Below, piece by piece: positions 15,770 through 24,977 of a stretch of DNA of 38,105 nucleotides (position 1 is its first letter; each line of letters begins with the position of its first letter). The DNA is from Bacteroidota bacterium (GTDB taxonomy: Bacteria; Bacteroidota; Bacteroidia; UBA7662). A model generated the notes under the pieces. The model saw only the letters and a list, made by a program, of their open reading frames with translations, did not search any database and had not been told where the DNA came from. Position numbers and translations under genes: made by a program. The DNA lies in the NCBI GenBank assembly GCA_005799065.1, contig SYHW01000017.1, positions 1 through 38,105 of the forward strand, given 5' to 3'.

Positions 15770-17515
15770 CTACAAGGTGCGGCGTACCCCACCCAACAGC
15801 TGGGTGCCAAAAGTAGGGTAACCGAACCAGCGAAAATAGTGAACAGAAGCGAGATTACCGCAACGCAGAAAGAAATCAAACCCTTTACGATGCTGATAGG
15901 TCAGATGCAGGTTAATATTATGGAAATCCGATAACTGTCGGGATGTAAATCCCAAAGAGTCTGCTACCTGGGAGACAAATATCCCATTGAGGTAGGCCCA
16001 TTCCGCTCGAATGGAAAGTTTCTCAGTTGGCGACCACTGTACGGCCGTCGTACTTTTCAAGGTAGGGGTCATCCATGGTTGCTCGAGAGAATCGGGCTTT
16101 GGCCGGGTATAATCAAAGTTTGAAGAGAATTTCCATGACCTGCCCCATACCTGTTCCAATCCGCCCGATACAGACCACTCCGTGGCTGCGTCATACACCG
16201 GTTGCATTCTGTTAAAGGAATCGACTCGATTTAAAATAAATAGCGCATCATCGAGCCTTCGAGCTGAGGCCCGAAATCGATAGTGCAATCCAGCCCCAAG
16301 CTGACCCCGGGCACCTGAAAAAACTTCAGCCCTATTGATGATATTTTTGAGTTGCGGATTTGGCGTCAGGAATGGATTAAGCCGGGTGACATCATCAAAC
16401 GAAACCCGTTCTACATCGCCGGTGATTCCCATAAATACCCGGTGTTTGTGGTTAAGCGAGGGCAATGCCCCTTCAATATGTGGAAATAATGCTGGCGTAG
16501 ACACCTCATCGGTTCTCTGTACGACCAATTGAAAGCCTGCCGCCATTTCCCAACGCCGCAAATGAAACCGCATTCGATCGTTCAACCAGACCACATGCCG
16601 CAATTCACCCACACCCCCATCAGGTGGCTCGGGGATCAAAACCTGAAAACGAGTTTGGTCAACAACCAACGCTAATTTATTCGAACCGATCCCTAACTTT
16701 CCTTCCAGGTCTGCTGATAGCCTAATATTTCGTTCATTTTGCCCCCATTGATCGGAGATGCTGTACCCAGAAATCCTTCCGCCAACCCACCACCCTCCTT
16801 TACGCAGGCTGGTCCGAAAACCCGTTTGACCGCCCCACTTTCGAAATATTTGACGGTCGTCGATCGGCAAGAATAATGGATCTAAGTTATCCTTCCCGAA
16901 CAGACTCCTCCCTCTGCGTTCATGAATTACAGCCGCATCGATTTCACTGGATTGTGCGAGCGATAGACGACCATCGAGACGCATCAGGGCATCCGAACTG
17001 ATCGCGTCGTTCAATGCGCGGCCATCCGTGCGAATTGTTCCACGCGCCCCGTCCTGTTCGGCAAATAGACCCCAGTCGATCTTTTTTCCCAAAGTTGAAC
17101 GATAATCGACCGCTGCATGAGTTCCCCATAAATTTCCAATCCCTGCTTCCCACCACAAGCCGTGAGGAACCGCCGGGGGCGCCGGAGGCAAGTTGGGTAA
17201 ACTTCCGGGTTTGGGCGCCCAAATGGGCGGCGATGAAAGACTCATGGGTTCAAATCGAACCGGAACAGAATCACCGGGCATAGTGGGAAGATCTGGCACC
17301 ATTTGCCATTTAATGGATTCCGCCAATTTTGGTTTATAGCGCCGCACAATAACGATGGGATCTGTGCTCAACCGACTGCCCCCTACTCCACCTGAAATAG
17401 AGTCGGTGCGACCACTCTGAGGAGATAAAGGCTGCGACTTCGTATGGATGGAAGCGAATAGAAAGACCGCCAGGCCTAAATACCTAAGATTCAAAAAGGT
17501 TTTCACCAATGTCAT
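15770..17515 (-). CDS. Outer-membrane beta-barrel protein (TonB-receptor-like, no plug)
   Basis: 581 aa. Signal peptide at 1-27 (LRYLGLAVFLFASIHTKSQP). A proline-rich extension of about 80 residues follows (YKPKLAESIKWQMVPDLP, later PPAPPAVPHG), and from about 115 to the end alternating polar/aromatic strands separated by charged turns indicate a barrel. No plug domain or TonB box is visible, so substrate import in the usual TBDR manner is unlikely. The C-terminus is ...GGVRRTL, without the terminal Phe common in barrels. It starts 6 bases after the large TPR gene and 2 bases before the SPOR gene; I infer these three act together in the envelope. Specific function unknown. Confidence 0.72.
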   Translation of the reverse strand: MTLVKTFLNLRYLGLAVFLFASIHTKSQPLSPQSGRTDSISGGVGGSRLSTDPIVIVRRYKPKLAESIKWQMVPDLPTMPGDSVPVRFEPMSLSSPPIWAPKPGSLPNLPPAPPAVPHGLWWEAGIGNLWGTHAAVDYRSTLGKKIDWGLFAEQDGARGTIRTDGRALNDAISSDALMRLDGRLSLAQSSEIDAAVIHERRGRSLFGKDNLDPLFLPIDDRQIFRKWGGQTGFRTSLRKGGWWVGGRISGYSISDQWGQNERNIRLSADLEGKLGIGSNKLALVVDQTRFQVLIPEPPDGGVGELRHVVWLNDRMRFHLRRWEMAAGFQLVVQRTDEVSTPALFPHIEGALPSLNHKHRVFMGITGDVERVSFDDVTRLNPFLTPNPQLKNIINRAEVFSGARGQLGAGLHYRFRASARRLDDALFILNRVDSFNRMQPVYDAATEWSVSGGLEQVWGRSWKFSSNFDYTRPKPDSLEQPWMTPTLKSTTAVQWSPTEKLSIRAEWAYLNGIFVSQVADSLGFTSRQLSDFHNINLHLTYQHRKGFDFFLRCGNLASVHYFRWFGYPTFGTQLLGGVRRTL

Positions 17516-17521
17516 GAAGAT

Positions 17522-20500
17522 TTAGTTTTGGGCTGATAACTGATTGAGACGATTGCGCGCTTCCGCTCTTATATAGTTTGGTGCATCACCCTGTGCGACA
17601 CTTTCCAATGTTGCACGGGCTTGAATGGTATTTTTCTGAGCAACATAAGAATCCGAAAGAAGCAGAAATGCCATGCCCAGCCAATGGTCGTAATACGGAA
17701 TTCGATCGGCCATTTCGAAAACACGCGACTGGCATAGAGCATAATTTCCCTTGCGATAAGCGATGTCTGCGAGGTAATATAGTGCAGTTGCACCGGGCTC
17801 ATTCTTATTGGAAGCATAAACCTTCTCCAGGATTGCCTGAGCGTCGGACAGCTGTGATGCCTCCATCAGACAAAGAGCCTTTGCAATTTGGGCATCCGTT
17901 CGCAAGGCCTCTGGGATCGACTCCATCTCTAATATTCGAGATGCTACCTTTTCCAACTCTGTCCAATTCTCGAGGTTAACCCAGGCGGTCATTTGACCCT
18001 TCAACGCTTCCTGAATATCCTGTGGTGCCGTCATGCGAGATCCCCACTTCTTCCAGGCCTCTGCAGACTGTTGCCATGAAGAATCGGCTGCACGCTCTTC
18101 TGCCAACATCCGCAAGACCGATTCTGTGTATGGGTGCGAAGGACGAGCGACTAAGTCCTCCAAATCCTCATACATCAATATCCGTTGATTCAAGCTGCGT
18201 GCACATTGGGCACGGATGAGCCGAGCGTATAAATGGAATGACCCGTTTGGATAATTGCTGAGGTATTCGCCGACTTCCTTGCGCGCGCGGACACAATCAC
18301 CCCTGTTGTAGGCTTGTTCGGCCGATTGAAATCGAAGGGTATCCATTTCTGAGTCGGCTGGAGTGCCCAATCCGAGGTCATTCCGCATCTCCAAATAGTC
18401 ATCGGGGCGATTTTGCTCAGCATAAATCACCCTAAGCGTCGCCAATGCCTCTGATGCCTGGGGCGATTGCGGGAACTGGCTCAAGAGTCGGGTATATTGA
18501 TCAATGGCCGCCTGTACCTGATCCTGTTGGTAAAGTATGAGACCCTTTATAAGCCAGGCAGATGGCATAAGCTGACTAGCAGGTTTCACCCGCTCGAGGG
18601 TGTCGGCATAGGCCAAGCTCTTTGAGGGCAATCCTTCATTGTGACTGGCACCCATCAATTCCAGGACGGCAGTCTCCCAAAATTCAGACCCTCTGTGGCG
18701 TGCTAAAAAGCGCTCCAATGACAAAATCTTATCCGCTTGCCGACCCATCAAACCCTGTAGAATCGCTTGCTGGTAGGCCGGATAATCCACCCTATTGCCC
18801 CCATGTTTTTGGCACTCGCCGTAAACATTAGATGCATCATTATATTGTTTCAGAGCAAACAATGCGTCGGCTCGTCTGATTCGAGCATCTGCGACAAGTG
18901 ACTTACGACCTTCTTCACCTGGTGCATTACTCCATTCAGAGGCGGGCGCTGCCACGACACGTCTAAAATAATCTTCGGCCAATCTAAATTCATCCAGCCT
19001 GAAATAGGCATAGGCCAAACCATAGTACGCCAACGCGGCATTTTCTTGTGATTCAGTTCCGTCCGGGGCGGCCTTTCGGAGATTTAAATAGGCTTTGTAA
19101 TCATCGGCCGCTTGAGCAAATTTCTGTAAACGAAATCGGGTTTCTCCCCGCCAATAATGCGCCCTGCGTGTGACATCCACTCCTGAGGCCAGTTCGAGTG
19201 CTTCATTAAAGTGTTGCTCGGCTGAGGAAAAGCTGCCCTCATGATACAATTGCATGGCCCTATACAAAGCGGCACGTTGCCAGATTAGCCTTTGTGATGC
19301 ATCGGCTTGTTTGAGGGAACGAAAGACTTCCAAAGCTTCCCGAAAGTTCTTTCCAACCAATAACTGCCCACTCAACAGGGCCTTTGCTTCCTCAGAATAA
19401 ATAGAATGAGGATATTTCTTCAAGAAATCTTTTAATTCTGACAGCGCCTGATTATTCATCTTGAGCCGGCAACAGAGTTGTGCATAACGAAAGGCCGACA
19501 ATTCGTTCATTTCGGCCGTTCCATTGCGCCTCGATGCCGTGTAGAATGCCGCCAGTGCTTCCTGTGAACGTCCTAACTGTATACTCGCCTCCCCCATTAA
19601 AAAAAATGCGCGGTGACTTAAATTGTCGTCCATGCCGTTGGTCGCACGCTGAAGCGATTCAATGGCCTGTTGCGGATCACCCAGTGAATAAGACGAAAAA
19701 CCGATACGAAAATGATCGTCGGGCAATAAGCGCCCGCCCAGTTTTTTATATCGCTCCATATACGTCAGAAATGGTGCGTATTCACCCTGAGCAAAATAGG
19801 CCTGTGCGATGATGTGGTTGAGTTGATCTGCCTGTTCCAAATCGGTTCGCGCACTGAGTGGGAGGGCGTAGGCAAACAGATCCTCGAAGCGTTCCATTCT
19901 ATAATACAGTCGAGCCAATAGAGCAGGAACATATAAACTACAACTTGGATGCGTTCTCAAGGGATCTAAAAATACCAGTGCTTGTTCATACAGACCTGCC
20001 TCATCACAGAGCCCCCCCATCGCAAGTGCAGCAAGAGGCGCTTCAGGCGAAGATGACGTGGCAACCGGTTCGAGTAAATCCCGTGCCGATTGGGGGTCCC
20101 CCTTTTTCCAAAGCGCATATCCCCTGAGATAATTACCCTGTTCACGCTCATTTTTGGGCATTCGTGGCCATTGAACCTCCTTAGAAAGGGCAATTACCTC
20201 CGAATACTTTTGAGCGCGATGTCGGTATTGCATCAACTGCAGGCGCACACGATCCGCTTCGAAAGTACCCTGAAGCTCATCGTACAATTGCTCAATCAGC
20301 GCCTGGCTACCTGGCCAACCCAATCGTGCGCGACTTAGTGCAGCGTATACCCGTGCCTGAAAGAGGTCAGTCGTCGTCCATCCATCAAAATGAGCGGCAT
20401 GGGACATACGGTTGTTCACTGGGTCGAGCAGAGACAGTACCACCCTATACTGACCCTGGTCAAATTGGGCAATGGCCTCAGACAAGCGTTCAGTAGGCTG

Positions 20501-20602
20501 AATGAGCGCCGAAGTCCGTTGACCAAAAGTGCTTAAAGGCCAAGCGGCAACAAAACACAAAAACGAAAATAAATAAAAAACTGCGCTGCGTTTTGGCATC
20601 AT
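17522..20602 (-). CDS. Large exported tetratricopeptide-repeat protein
   Basis: 1026 aa. An N-terminal signal (AVFYLFSFLCFVAAWPLSTF, then GQ) predicts export to the periplasm. Almost the entire mature chain is TPR/alpha-solenoid: typical units include AYALWKKGDPQSA-like, RAFFLMGEASIQLGRSQEAL, RAHYWRGETRFRLQKFAQAA, NAALAYYGLAYAYFRLDEFR and WLIKGLILYQQDQVQAAIDQ, roughly 20 or more repeats. Several resemble the BamD/YbgF type, with QFPQSPQA- and NYPNGSFHL-like turns. Such proteins act as scaffolds. It directly precedes the barrel and SPOR genes, suggesting a periplasmic bridge between an outer-membrane barrel and an inner-membrane SPOR protein (inference). ATG 20602 directly precedes the signal peptide. 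Confidence 0.83.
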   Translation of the reverse strand: MMPKRSAVFYLFSFLCFVAAWPLSTFGQRTSALIQPTERLSEAIAQFDQGQYRVVLSLLDPVNNRMSHAAHFDGWTTTDLFQARVYAALSRARLGWPGSQALIEQLYDELQGTFEADRVRLQLMQYRHRAQKYSEVIALSKEVQWPRMPKNEREQGNYLRGYALWKKGDPQSARDLLEPVATSSSPEAPLAALAMGGLCDEAGLYEQALVFLDPLRTHPSCSLYVPALLARLYYRMERFEDLFAYALPLSARTDLEQADQLNHIIAQAYFAQGEYAPFLTYMERYKKLGGRLLPDDHFRIGFSSYSLGDPQQAIESLQRATNGMDDNLSHRAFFLMGEASIQLGRSQEALAAFYTASRRNGTAEMNELSAFRYAQLCCRLKMNNQALSELKDFLKKYPHSIYSEEAKALLSGQLLVGKNFREALEVFRSLKQADASQRLIWQRAALYRAMQLYHEGSFSSAEQHFNEALELASGVDVTRRAHYWRGETRFRLQKFAQAADDYKAYLNLRKAAPDGTESQENAALAYYGLAYAYFRLDEFRLAEDYFRRVVAAPASEWSNAPGEEGRKSLVADARIRRADALFALKQYNDASNVYGECQKHGGNRVDYPAYQQAILQGLMGRQADKILSLERFLARHRGSEFWETAVLELMGASHNEGLPSKSLAYADTLERVKPASQLMPSAWLIKGLILYQQDQVQAAIDQYTRLLSQFPQSPQASEALATLRVIYAEQNRPDDYLEMRNDLGLGTPADSEMDTLRFQSAEQAYNRGDCVRARKEVGEYLSNYPNGSFHLYARLIRAQCARSLNQRILMYEDLEDLVARPSHPYTESVLRMLAEERAADSSWQQSAEAWKKWGSRMTAPQDIQEALKGQMTAWVNLENWTELEKVASRILEMESIPEALRTDAQIAKALCLMEASQLSDAQAILEKVYASNKNEPGATALYYLADIAYRKGNYALCQSRVFEMADRIPYYDHWLGMAFLLLSDSYVAQKNTIQARATLESVAQGDAPNYIRAEARNRLNQLSAQN

Positions 20603-20685
20603 AGTTTAAATGATATGTCCATCATACCGTAGACCTTCGCTTAACGAAGAAACCAAACAAAAATTATAAAAACGAAAATCAGATG

Positions 20686-23010
20686 CTAAAAGTTCCAGGT
20701 AACTCCGAAACTCGGAAGTATGGGCAACTGGTTGACCCGAGAAAAGCGCACCCTGTCGAAATAAAAGATATTGCGCCGATCATAAACATTGCTTACGCTG
20801 AAGTTAAAGTCGATCTCTGAGCGATCGCTCACAGCATAGGTATACCTCAACGAGGCATCTAAGCGATGGTAGGATGGCAGACGGGCTTGATTGAATCCGG
20901 CATACACAACGCCCAAATCGCCATTTTGAGCGAGGTAATCGCTATTGATCCCACCATTCAAACTGATGTTCGGATAAAAACCCTGAGTCTGGGTGAATGG
21001 GAAGCCTGAACCATAGTTCCAACGTGTACTCAACTCCCAACTTCGATCGCTGCCAAATTTGTATGTCCCAACCAGGTTGATGTTGTGCCGGCGATCAAAA
21101 GAAGGGAAGTATGTTCGCTGTCCATCAAATCGATCCACATAAGTCCATGAATAGGTAGCCCAGACATAATATTGCCTGCGGTCATATTTCAACCTAAAAT
21201 CAAATCCATAAGCTTGTCCACGTTCGATAATGAAATCCTTCTTCAAAAAGTCAGGTTTCTGTTCAAACTCACTGACATCTTCATAGATTTTATCGCGGTT
21301 GATGTTGGTGAGCTGATCAAAATTTTTGATGTACGACTCAATATTCAATTCGAAGTGCTTACCTAAATCGATTTCTGTGCCAACGATCGCATGTCGGGCC
21401 TTTTGAAGTTTCGATTGAACACGCTCTCCATCAAAAGTCTTGGGCAAATTGTCTGGGCCCGATAAGAATCCGAAAAACAAATTCACCACATCTCGATCAG
21501 AAACCGCACTGATGAGATTTTGGCTATACCAACCTCCGGCAAATTTTAGTCTGATTGCAGGGGTCAGGTTGTATTTTAAACCCAACCTTGGCTCGATAGA
21601 AAATTCCCCTAGCGATGCATAATAATGGCCCCTCAACCCAGGCTCCATGACCAATTTATCGGTGAGAAACTTGTATTTAATATATCCGGCGAGCTCAGTG
21701 GTGTTTTCATTCTGGTTGAGTATAATTCCACTTGGGTTGGTGAAATTGAAACGGGTGCCAAACCCCACTAAATCGAAACCGAAATTTATTTCGTCGCGTT
21801 GCAAATATTGAGCGATGTTGACCGTGCCGTTGAAACCCGAAATACCGCTATTCCTTGGGCCCCTTCCGGGCTCTATTTGAAATGAATTGTAATCTGACCA
21901 GGCGACAGTACCACTCACTACACTATTGGAACCTTCCGGAATCAACACAAAATTGCCACCCAATCCCCGCGAGTCCCATCCGAAATCTGAAACATTACGG
22001 AAATTCGCTCGGTCCGAGAAGTTGAATCCAAAAAGGCTCAACTTACTGCCATTCGATGACCTGAACGTCGTTTTTGCATATAAATCAGTAAAACTGAAGG
22101 GCAAGCCGTTGCTGTCGGCATAGGTGTAGAGCCGTTTAGAGGATTGGTCGAGCCACGAAGAGCGCGCCGACACAATGAGGGTTGGGGCCGGTTTTTCGGG
22201 CGTTCCCGCCTTACCCAGGGGGCCTTCCATCAGAACACGTCCTAGGAATGGACTCGCACCGACTTTCCCCTTCCATCGCTTTTGATTGCCATCGCGCGTT
22301 GTGATGTCCATCACCGCGGAAATTCGTCCTCCATGGTTGGAATTGTAACCACCGGTATACACATCCGCATTCTGTATGATATCCGTTTCAAATACAGAAA
22401 ACAACCCAATCGAATGAAAAGGATTATAGAGAATCATGCCATCGAGCATAACTTTATTCTGAACCGGAGACCCACCTCGTATATACAACTGTCCGCCCTG
22501 GTCGCCCGTGAATACCACCCCTGGCAGGACCTGTAGGTACTGGGCAATATCGGCTTCACCACCAACACTAACGATCTGCGTGATTTGCTTAGGGGTAACG
22601 GTTTCCACGGATACTTTCACGGTCGTGCGCTGCTCTTCTTTTTCTCCGCTCACTTCCACCATACCCAGATTGAGGCTCGATTTTCGAAGGAATAATTTCT
22701 CATTGAGGATGTCACCGCCTTTGATGCGAATTTCTACACTGGCGGTGTCGTATCCCAAATAACTACTCATGAGTTTATAATTTCCGGCAGGAATTCGGGT
22801 AATGGTAAAAAACCCCCTGGCATCTGTACTCGACCCTAAGGTAGTACCTTGTAGATACACATTGGTAAAAAGAATGGGCTCACCGCTGCTCTGATCATAT
22901 ACAAATCCACGAATGACGCCCGTTGAGGATTGTGCTTCCGCAAACTGAACAGGAAATGGAAGGGTACACAACGCCAACAGTACGGCGTTTATATAGAAGT
23001 GTAGTCGCAT
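20686..23010 (-). CDS. TonB-dependent receptor with carboxypeptidase-like regulatory domain
   Basis: 774 aa outer-membrane transporter. Signal peptide 1-26; a carboxypeptidase-regulatory-like Ig domain at about 30-115 (GVIRGFVYDQSSGEPILFTN ... SSYLGYDTASVEI); a plug at about 130-240 with QYLQVLPGVVFTGDQGGQLY and GGSPVQNKVMLDGMILYNPF; then a 22-strand-type barrel ending in the canonical GVTWNF. No SusD-like partner is adjacent, so it is not a standard SusCD pair and the substrate is unknown. The gene starts 82 bases after the YciO-like stop; TATATTCG at about 23020 on the minus strand resembles a -7 element. An 83-base gap with a small inverted repeat (CTTCG/CGAAG at 20635-20649) separates it from the TPR gene. 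Confidence 0.9.
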   Translation of the reverse strand: MRLHFYINAVLLALCTLPFPVQFAEAQSSTGVIRGFVYDQSSGEPILFTNVYLQGTTLGSSTDARGFFTITRIPAGNYKLMSSYLGYDTASVEIRIKGGDILNEKLFLRKSSLNLGMVEVSGEKEEQRTTVKVSVETVTPKQITQIVSVGGEADIAQYLQVLPGVVFTGDQGGQLYIRGGSPVQNKVMLDGMILYNPFHSIGLFSVFETDIIQNADVYTGGYNSNHGGRISAVMDITTRDGNQKRWKGKVGASPFLGRVLMEGPLGKAGTPEKPAPTLIVSARSSWLDQSSKRLYTYADSNGLPFSFTDLYAKTTFRSSNGSKLSLFGFNFSDRANFRNVSDFGWDSRGLGGNFVLIPEGSNSVVSGTVAWSDYNSFQIEPGRGPRNSGISGFNGTVNIAQYLQRDEINFGFDLVGFGTRFNFTNPSGIILNQNENTTELAGYIKYKFLTDKLVMEPGLRGHYYASLGEFSIEPRLGLKYNLTPAIRLKFAGGWYSQNLISAVSDRDVVNLFFGFLSGPDNLPKTFDGERVQSKLQKARHAIVGTEIDLGKHFELNIESYIKNFDQLTNINRDKIYEDVSEFEQKPDFLKKDFIIERGQAYGFDFRLKYDRRQYYVWATYSWTYVDRFDGQRTYFPSFDRRHNINLVGTYKFGSDRSWELSTRWNYGSGFPFTQTQGFYPNISLNGGINSDYLAQNGDLGVVYAGFNQARLPSYHRLDASLRYTYAVSDRSEIDFNFSVSNVYDRRNIFYFDRVRFSRVNQLPILPSFGVTWNF

Positions 23011-23092
23011 GAGGAGGCGAATATACGGCTTTTGCGGATGCGTTTAAGCCCATTGAATAGGCTGAACATCGATTATAAGCAGTATTTAATGA

Positions 23093-23710
23093 CTACCAAA
23101 AAACAATGCCCTTTCCTGTCCTCAATACCATTGGCTCATCACCCGTTAGGTCTACCAGTGTGGAAGGCTCGCCATCCGACCATCCATAATCCAGAAATAC
23201 ATCCACCGTATCGAAGTAATGAGCAAGTATTTCTTCGGGGTCACGAAAATGATAATCTACCCCATCAATTTTTTCGGCAAGAGAAGACGAAGCCAAAGGG
23301 GATCCCAATGCCGAAATGAGCATTCCCGCCACTGGATGATCCGGAATACGAAGTCCTATATTCTTGCGCTTGTTCTGAAGCTGCCGTGGTGCCAGACCTG
23401 ATGCAGGCAGTATAAAAGTATAGGGGCCTGGAAGCGCCTTTCTCATGATCCTGAAATAGGCATTGGAAATGGGTAAGGTATAGGAAGAGAGGTGACTAAA
23501 GTCGGCACACACCAATGAAAGGGTAGTGGCATCTGGCAAGTTCCGAATCTTTAATAATCGATTAACCGCCACAACTGAACGAATATCCGCTGCTAAACCG
23601 TAATACGTATCCGTTGGATAAATGACTATCCCTCCCAACCTGAGGACTTCTGCTGCCCTCAGAATATATCTTTTATCGGGCTCGTCGGTGTAAGTAATCA
23701 GATGCTCCAA
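23093..23710 (-). CDS. yciO: YciO-type Sua5/YrdC-family protein (threonylcarbamoyl-AMP synthase-like)
   Basis: 205 aa, single YrdC domain. IVIYPTDTYYGLAADI is the family's nucleotide-binding start; KIRNLPDATTLSLVCADFSH, PGPYTFILPASG and KRKNIGLRIPDHPVAGML match E. coli YciO more closely than TsaC/YrdC (for example the LPD and SLVC residues). The DPEEI and STLVDLT blocks of YciO are present too. The family makes L-threonylcarbamoyl-AMP, the precursor of t6A in tRNA, but whether YciO members do this physiologically is debated; no second homologue is in the window to decide. ATG 23710 follows the sucC stop by 10 bases, so the two are co-transcribed. Confidence 0.85.
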   Translation of the reverse strand: MEHLITYTDEPDKRYILRAAEVLRLGGIVIYPTDTYYGLAADIRSVVAVNRLLKIRNLPDATTLSLVCADFSHLSSYTLPISNAYFRIMRKALPGPYTFILPASGLAPRQLQNKRKNIGLRIPDHPVAGMLISALGSPLASSSLAEKIDGVDYHFRDPEEILAHYFDTVDVFLDYGWSDGEPSTLVDLTGDEPMVLRTGKGIVFW

Positions 23711-23720
23711 ATTCCTCCCA

Positions 23721-24911
23721 TCATGCCACGCAAGCGCGAACGCGCTCGGCCGCTTCGTGCAACTCGGTCACGGCTTGAATGGGGAGACCTGAAGCATCCA
23801 ATAAAGCACGTGCTTCGCTTGCATTGGTGCCTTGTAGGCGCACGATCAGCGGGATATCCATGTCCTCCAATTGTTTACAAGCATCAACTATACCTTGAGC
23901 CACCCGATCGCAGCGAACGATTCCCCCAAAAATGTTCACCAAAATCGCTTGAACGTTTGGGTCCTTTCGGATAATTCTAAAAGCATTAGCCACCCGTTCA
24001 GCATTGGCGGTACCGCCCACATCCAGAAAATTAGCGGGTTTGCCACCCGATAATTGAATGATATCCATTGTAGCCATAGCCAATCCTGCTCCATTCACCA
24101 TACATCCAACATTACCGTCCAATTTAACATAATTGAGGTTGTGTTCACCTGCCTCCACCTCAGTGGGGTCCTCTTCACGGATATCTCTTTGGGCCTCGAG
24201 ATCCGGATGCCGATATAAGGCATTATCATCGATGCTCACCTTGGCATCTACTGCAATAATACGATCATCGGATGTCTTAAAAAGTGGGTTAATCTCAAAA
24301 AGAGCGGCATCAGATTGCTCATAAGCTTTCACTAATGCCGGAACAAAGCGCGTCATTTCACGAAATGCCTGTCCACTCAATCCCAGATTCCGGGCAATTT
24401 TCCGTGATTGAAAGGGCATGATTCCGACGGAAGGATCAATTACTTCCTTATGAATTTTGTCGGGATGCTCTTCGGCCACCTGCTCAATGTCCATACCCCC
24501 TTCTGTAGAATAAACAATGATGTTCTTTCCGGAGGACCGATCCAGCAAAACAGACATGTAGAATTCCTGTACGGGGGAGGCACCTTCGTAATAAACGTCT
24601 TGTGCCACGAGAATCTGGTGCACTTTCTTGCCCTGTGGACCCGTTTGCGGCGTAACCAACTGCATCCCTAGAATTTGGCCAGCTTTCACACGAACTTCTT
24701 CAAGGGATTTGGCCACTTTCACCCCGCCACCTTTTCCTCTGCCACCTGCATGAATCTGGGCTTTTAAAACCCAACAACTCGTGCCTGTTGACGCCTGAAG
24801 TTGCTGAGCGGCTTGAACCGCCTCATCGGCCGAATGAACAGGTATTCCCTGTTGAATGGCAACACCAAACTGGCTGAGTAAGGCTTTCCCTTGATATTCG
24901 TGTAAATTCAT
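23721..24911 (-). CDS. sucC: Succinate-CoA ligase (ADP-forming) beta subunit
   Basis: 396 aa. Starts with the canonical MNLHEYQGKALLSQFGV, followed by the ATP-grasp lysine/glycine loop LKAQIHAGGRGKGGGVKVAK, the metal-binding FEINPLF and AVDAKVSIDDNALYRHPD blocks, the phosphate loop NGAGLAMATMDII and VNIFGGIVRCDRVAQGIV. It converts succinyl-CoA and ADP to succinate, ATP and CoA in the TCA cycle with SucD, whose gene is not here; separation of sucC from sucD is common in Bacteroidota. It sits 66 bases after nqrF in the same direction, which may place a TCA step downstream of the Nqr operon. Length is normal. Confidence 0.96.
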   Translation of the reverse strand: MNLHEYQGKALLSQFGVAIQQGIPVHSADEAVQAAQQLQASTGTSCWVLKAQIHAGGRGKGGGVKVAKSLEEVRVKAGQILGMQLVTPQTGPQGKKVHQILVAQDVYYEGASPVQEFYMSVLLDRSSGKNIIVYSTEGGMDIEQVAEEHPDKIHKEVIDPSVGIMPFQSRKIARNLGLSGQAFREMTRFVPALVKAYEQSDAALFEINPLFKTSDDRIIAVDAKVSIDDNALYRHPDLEAQRDIREEDPTEVEAGEHNLNYVKLDGNVGCMVNGAGLAMATMDIIQLSGGKPANFLDVGGTANAERVANAFRIIRKDPNVQAILVNIFGGIVRCDRVAQGIVDACKQLEDMDIPLIVRLQGTNASEARALLDASGLPIQAVTELHEAAERVRACVA

Positions 24912-24977
24912 AATATTGCATTAAATGCCGTGCTTTATGCCTGCGCAATCCGGATCATCTGATCAAACTCGACTCCA

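Noticed and set aside
20635-20649. Inverted repeat CTTCG/CGAAG as a terminator after the TonB-dependent receptor gene
   Set aside because: The stem is only 5 bp and in the direction of transcription the T-rich stretch precedes rather than follows it.
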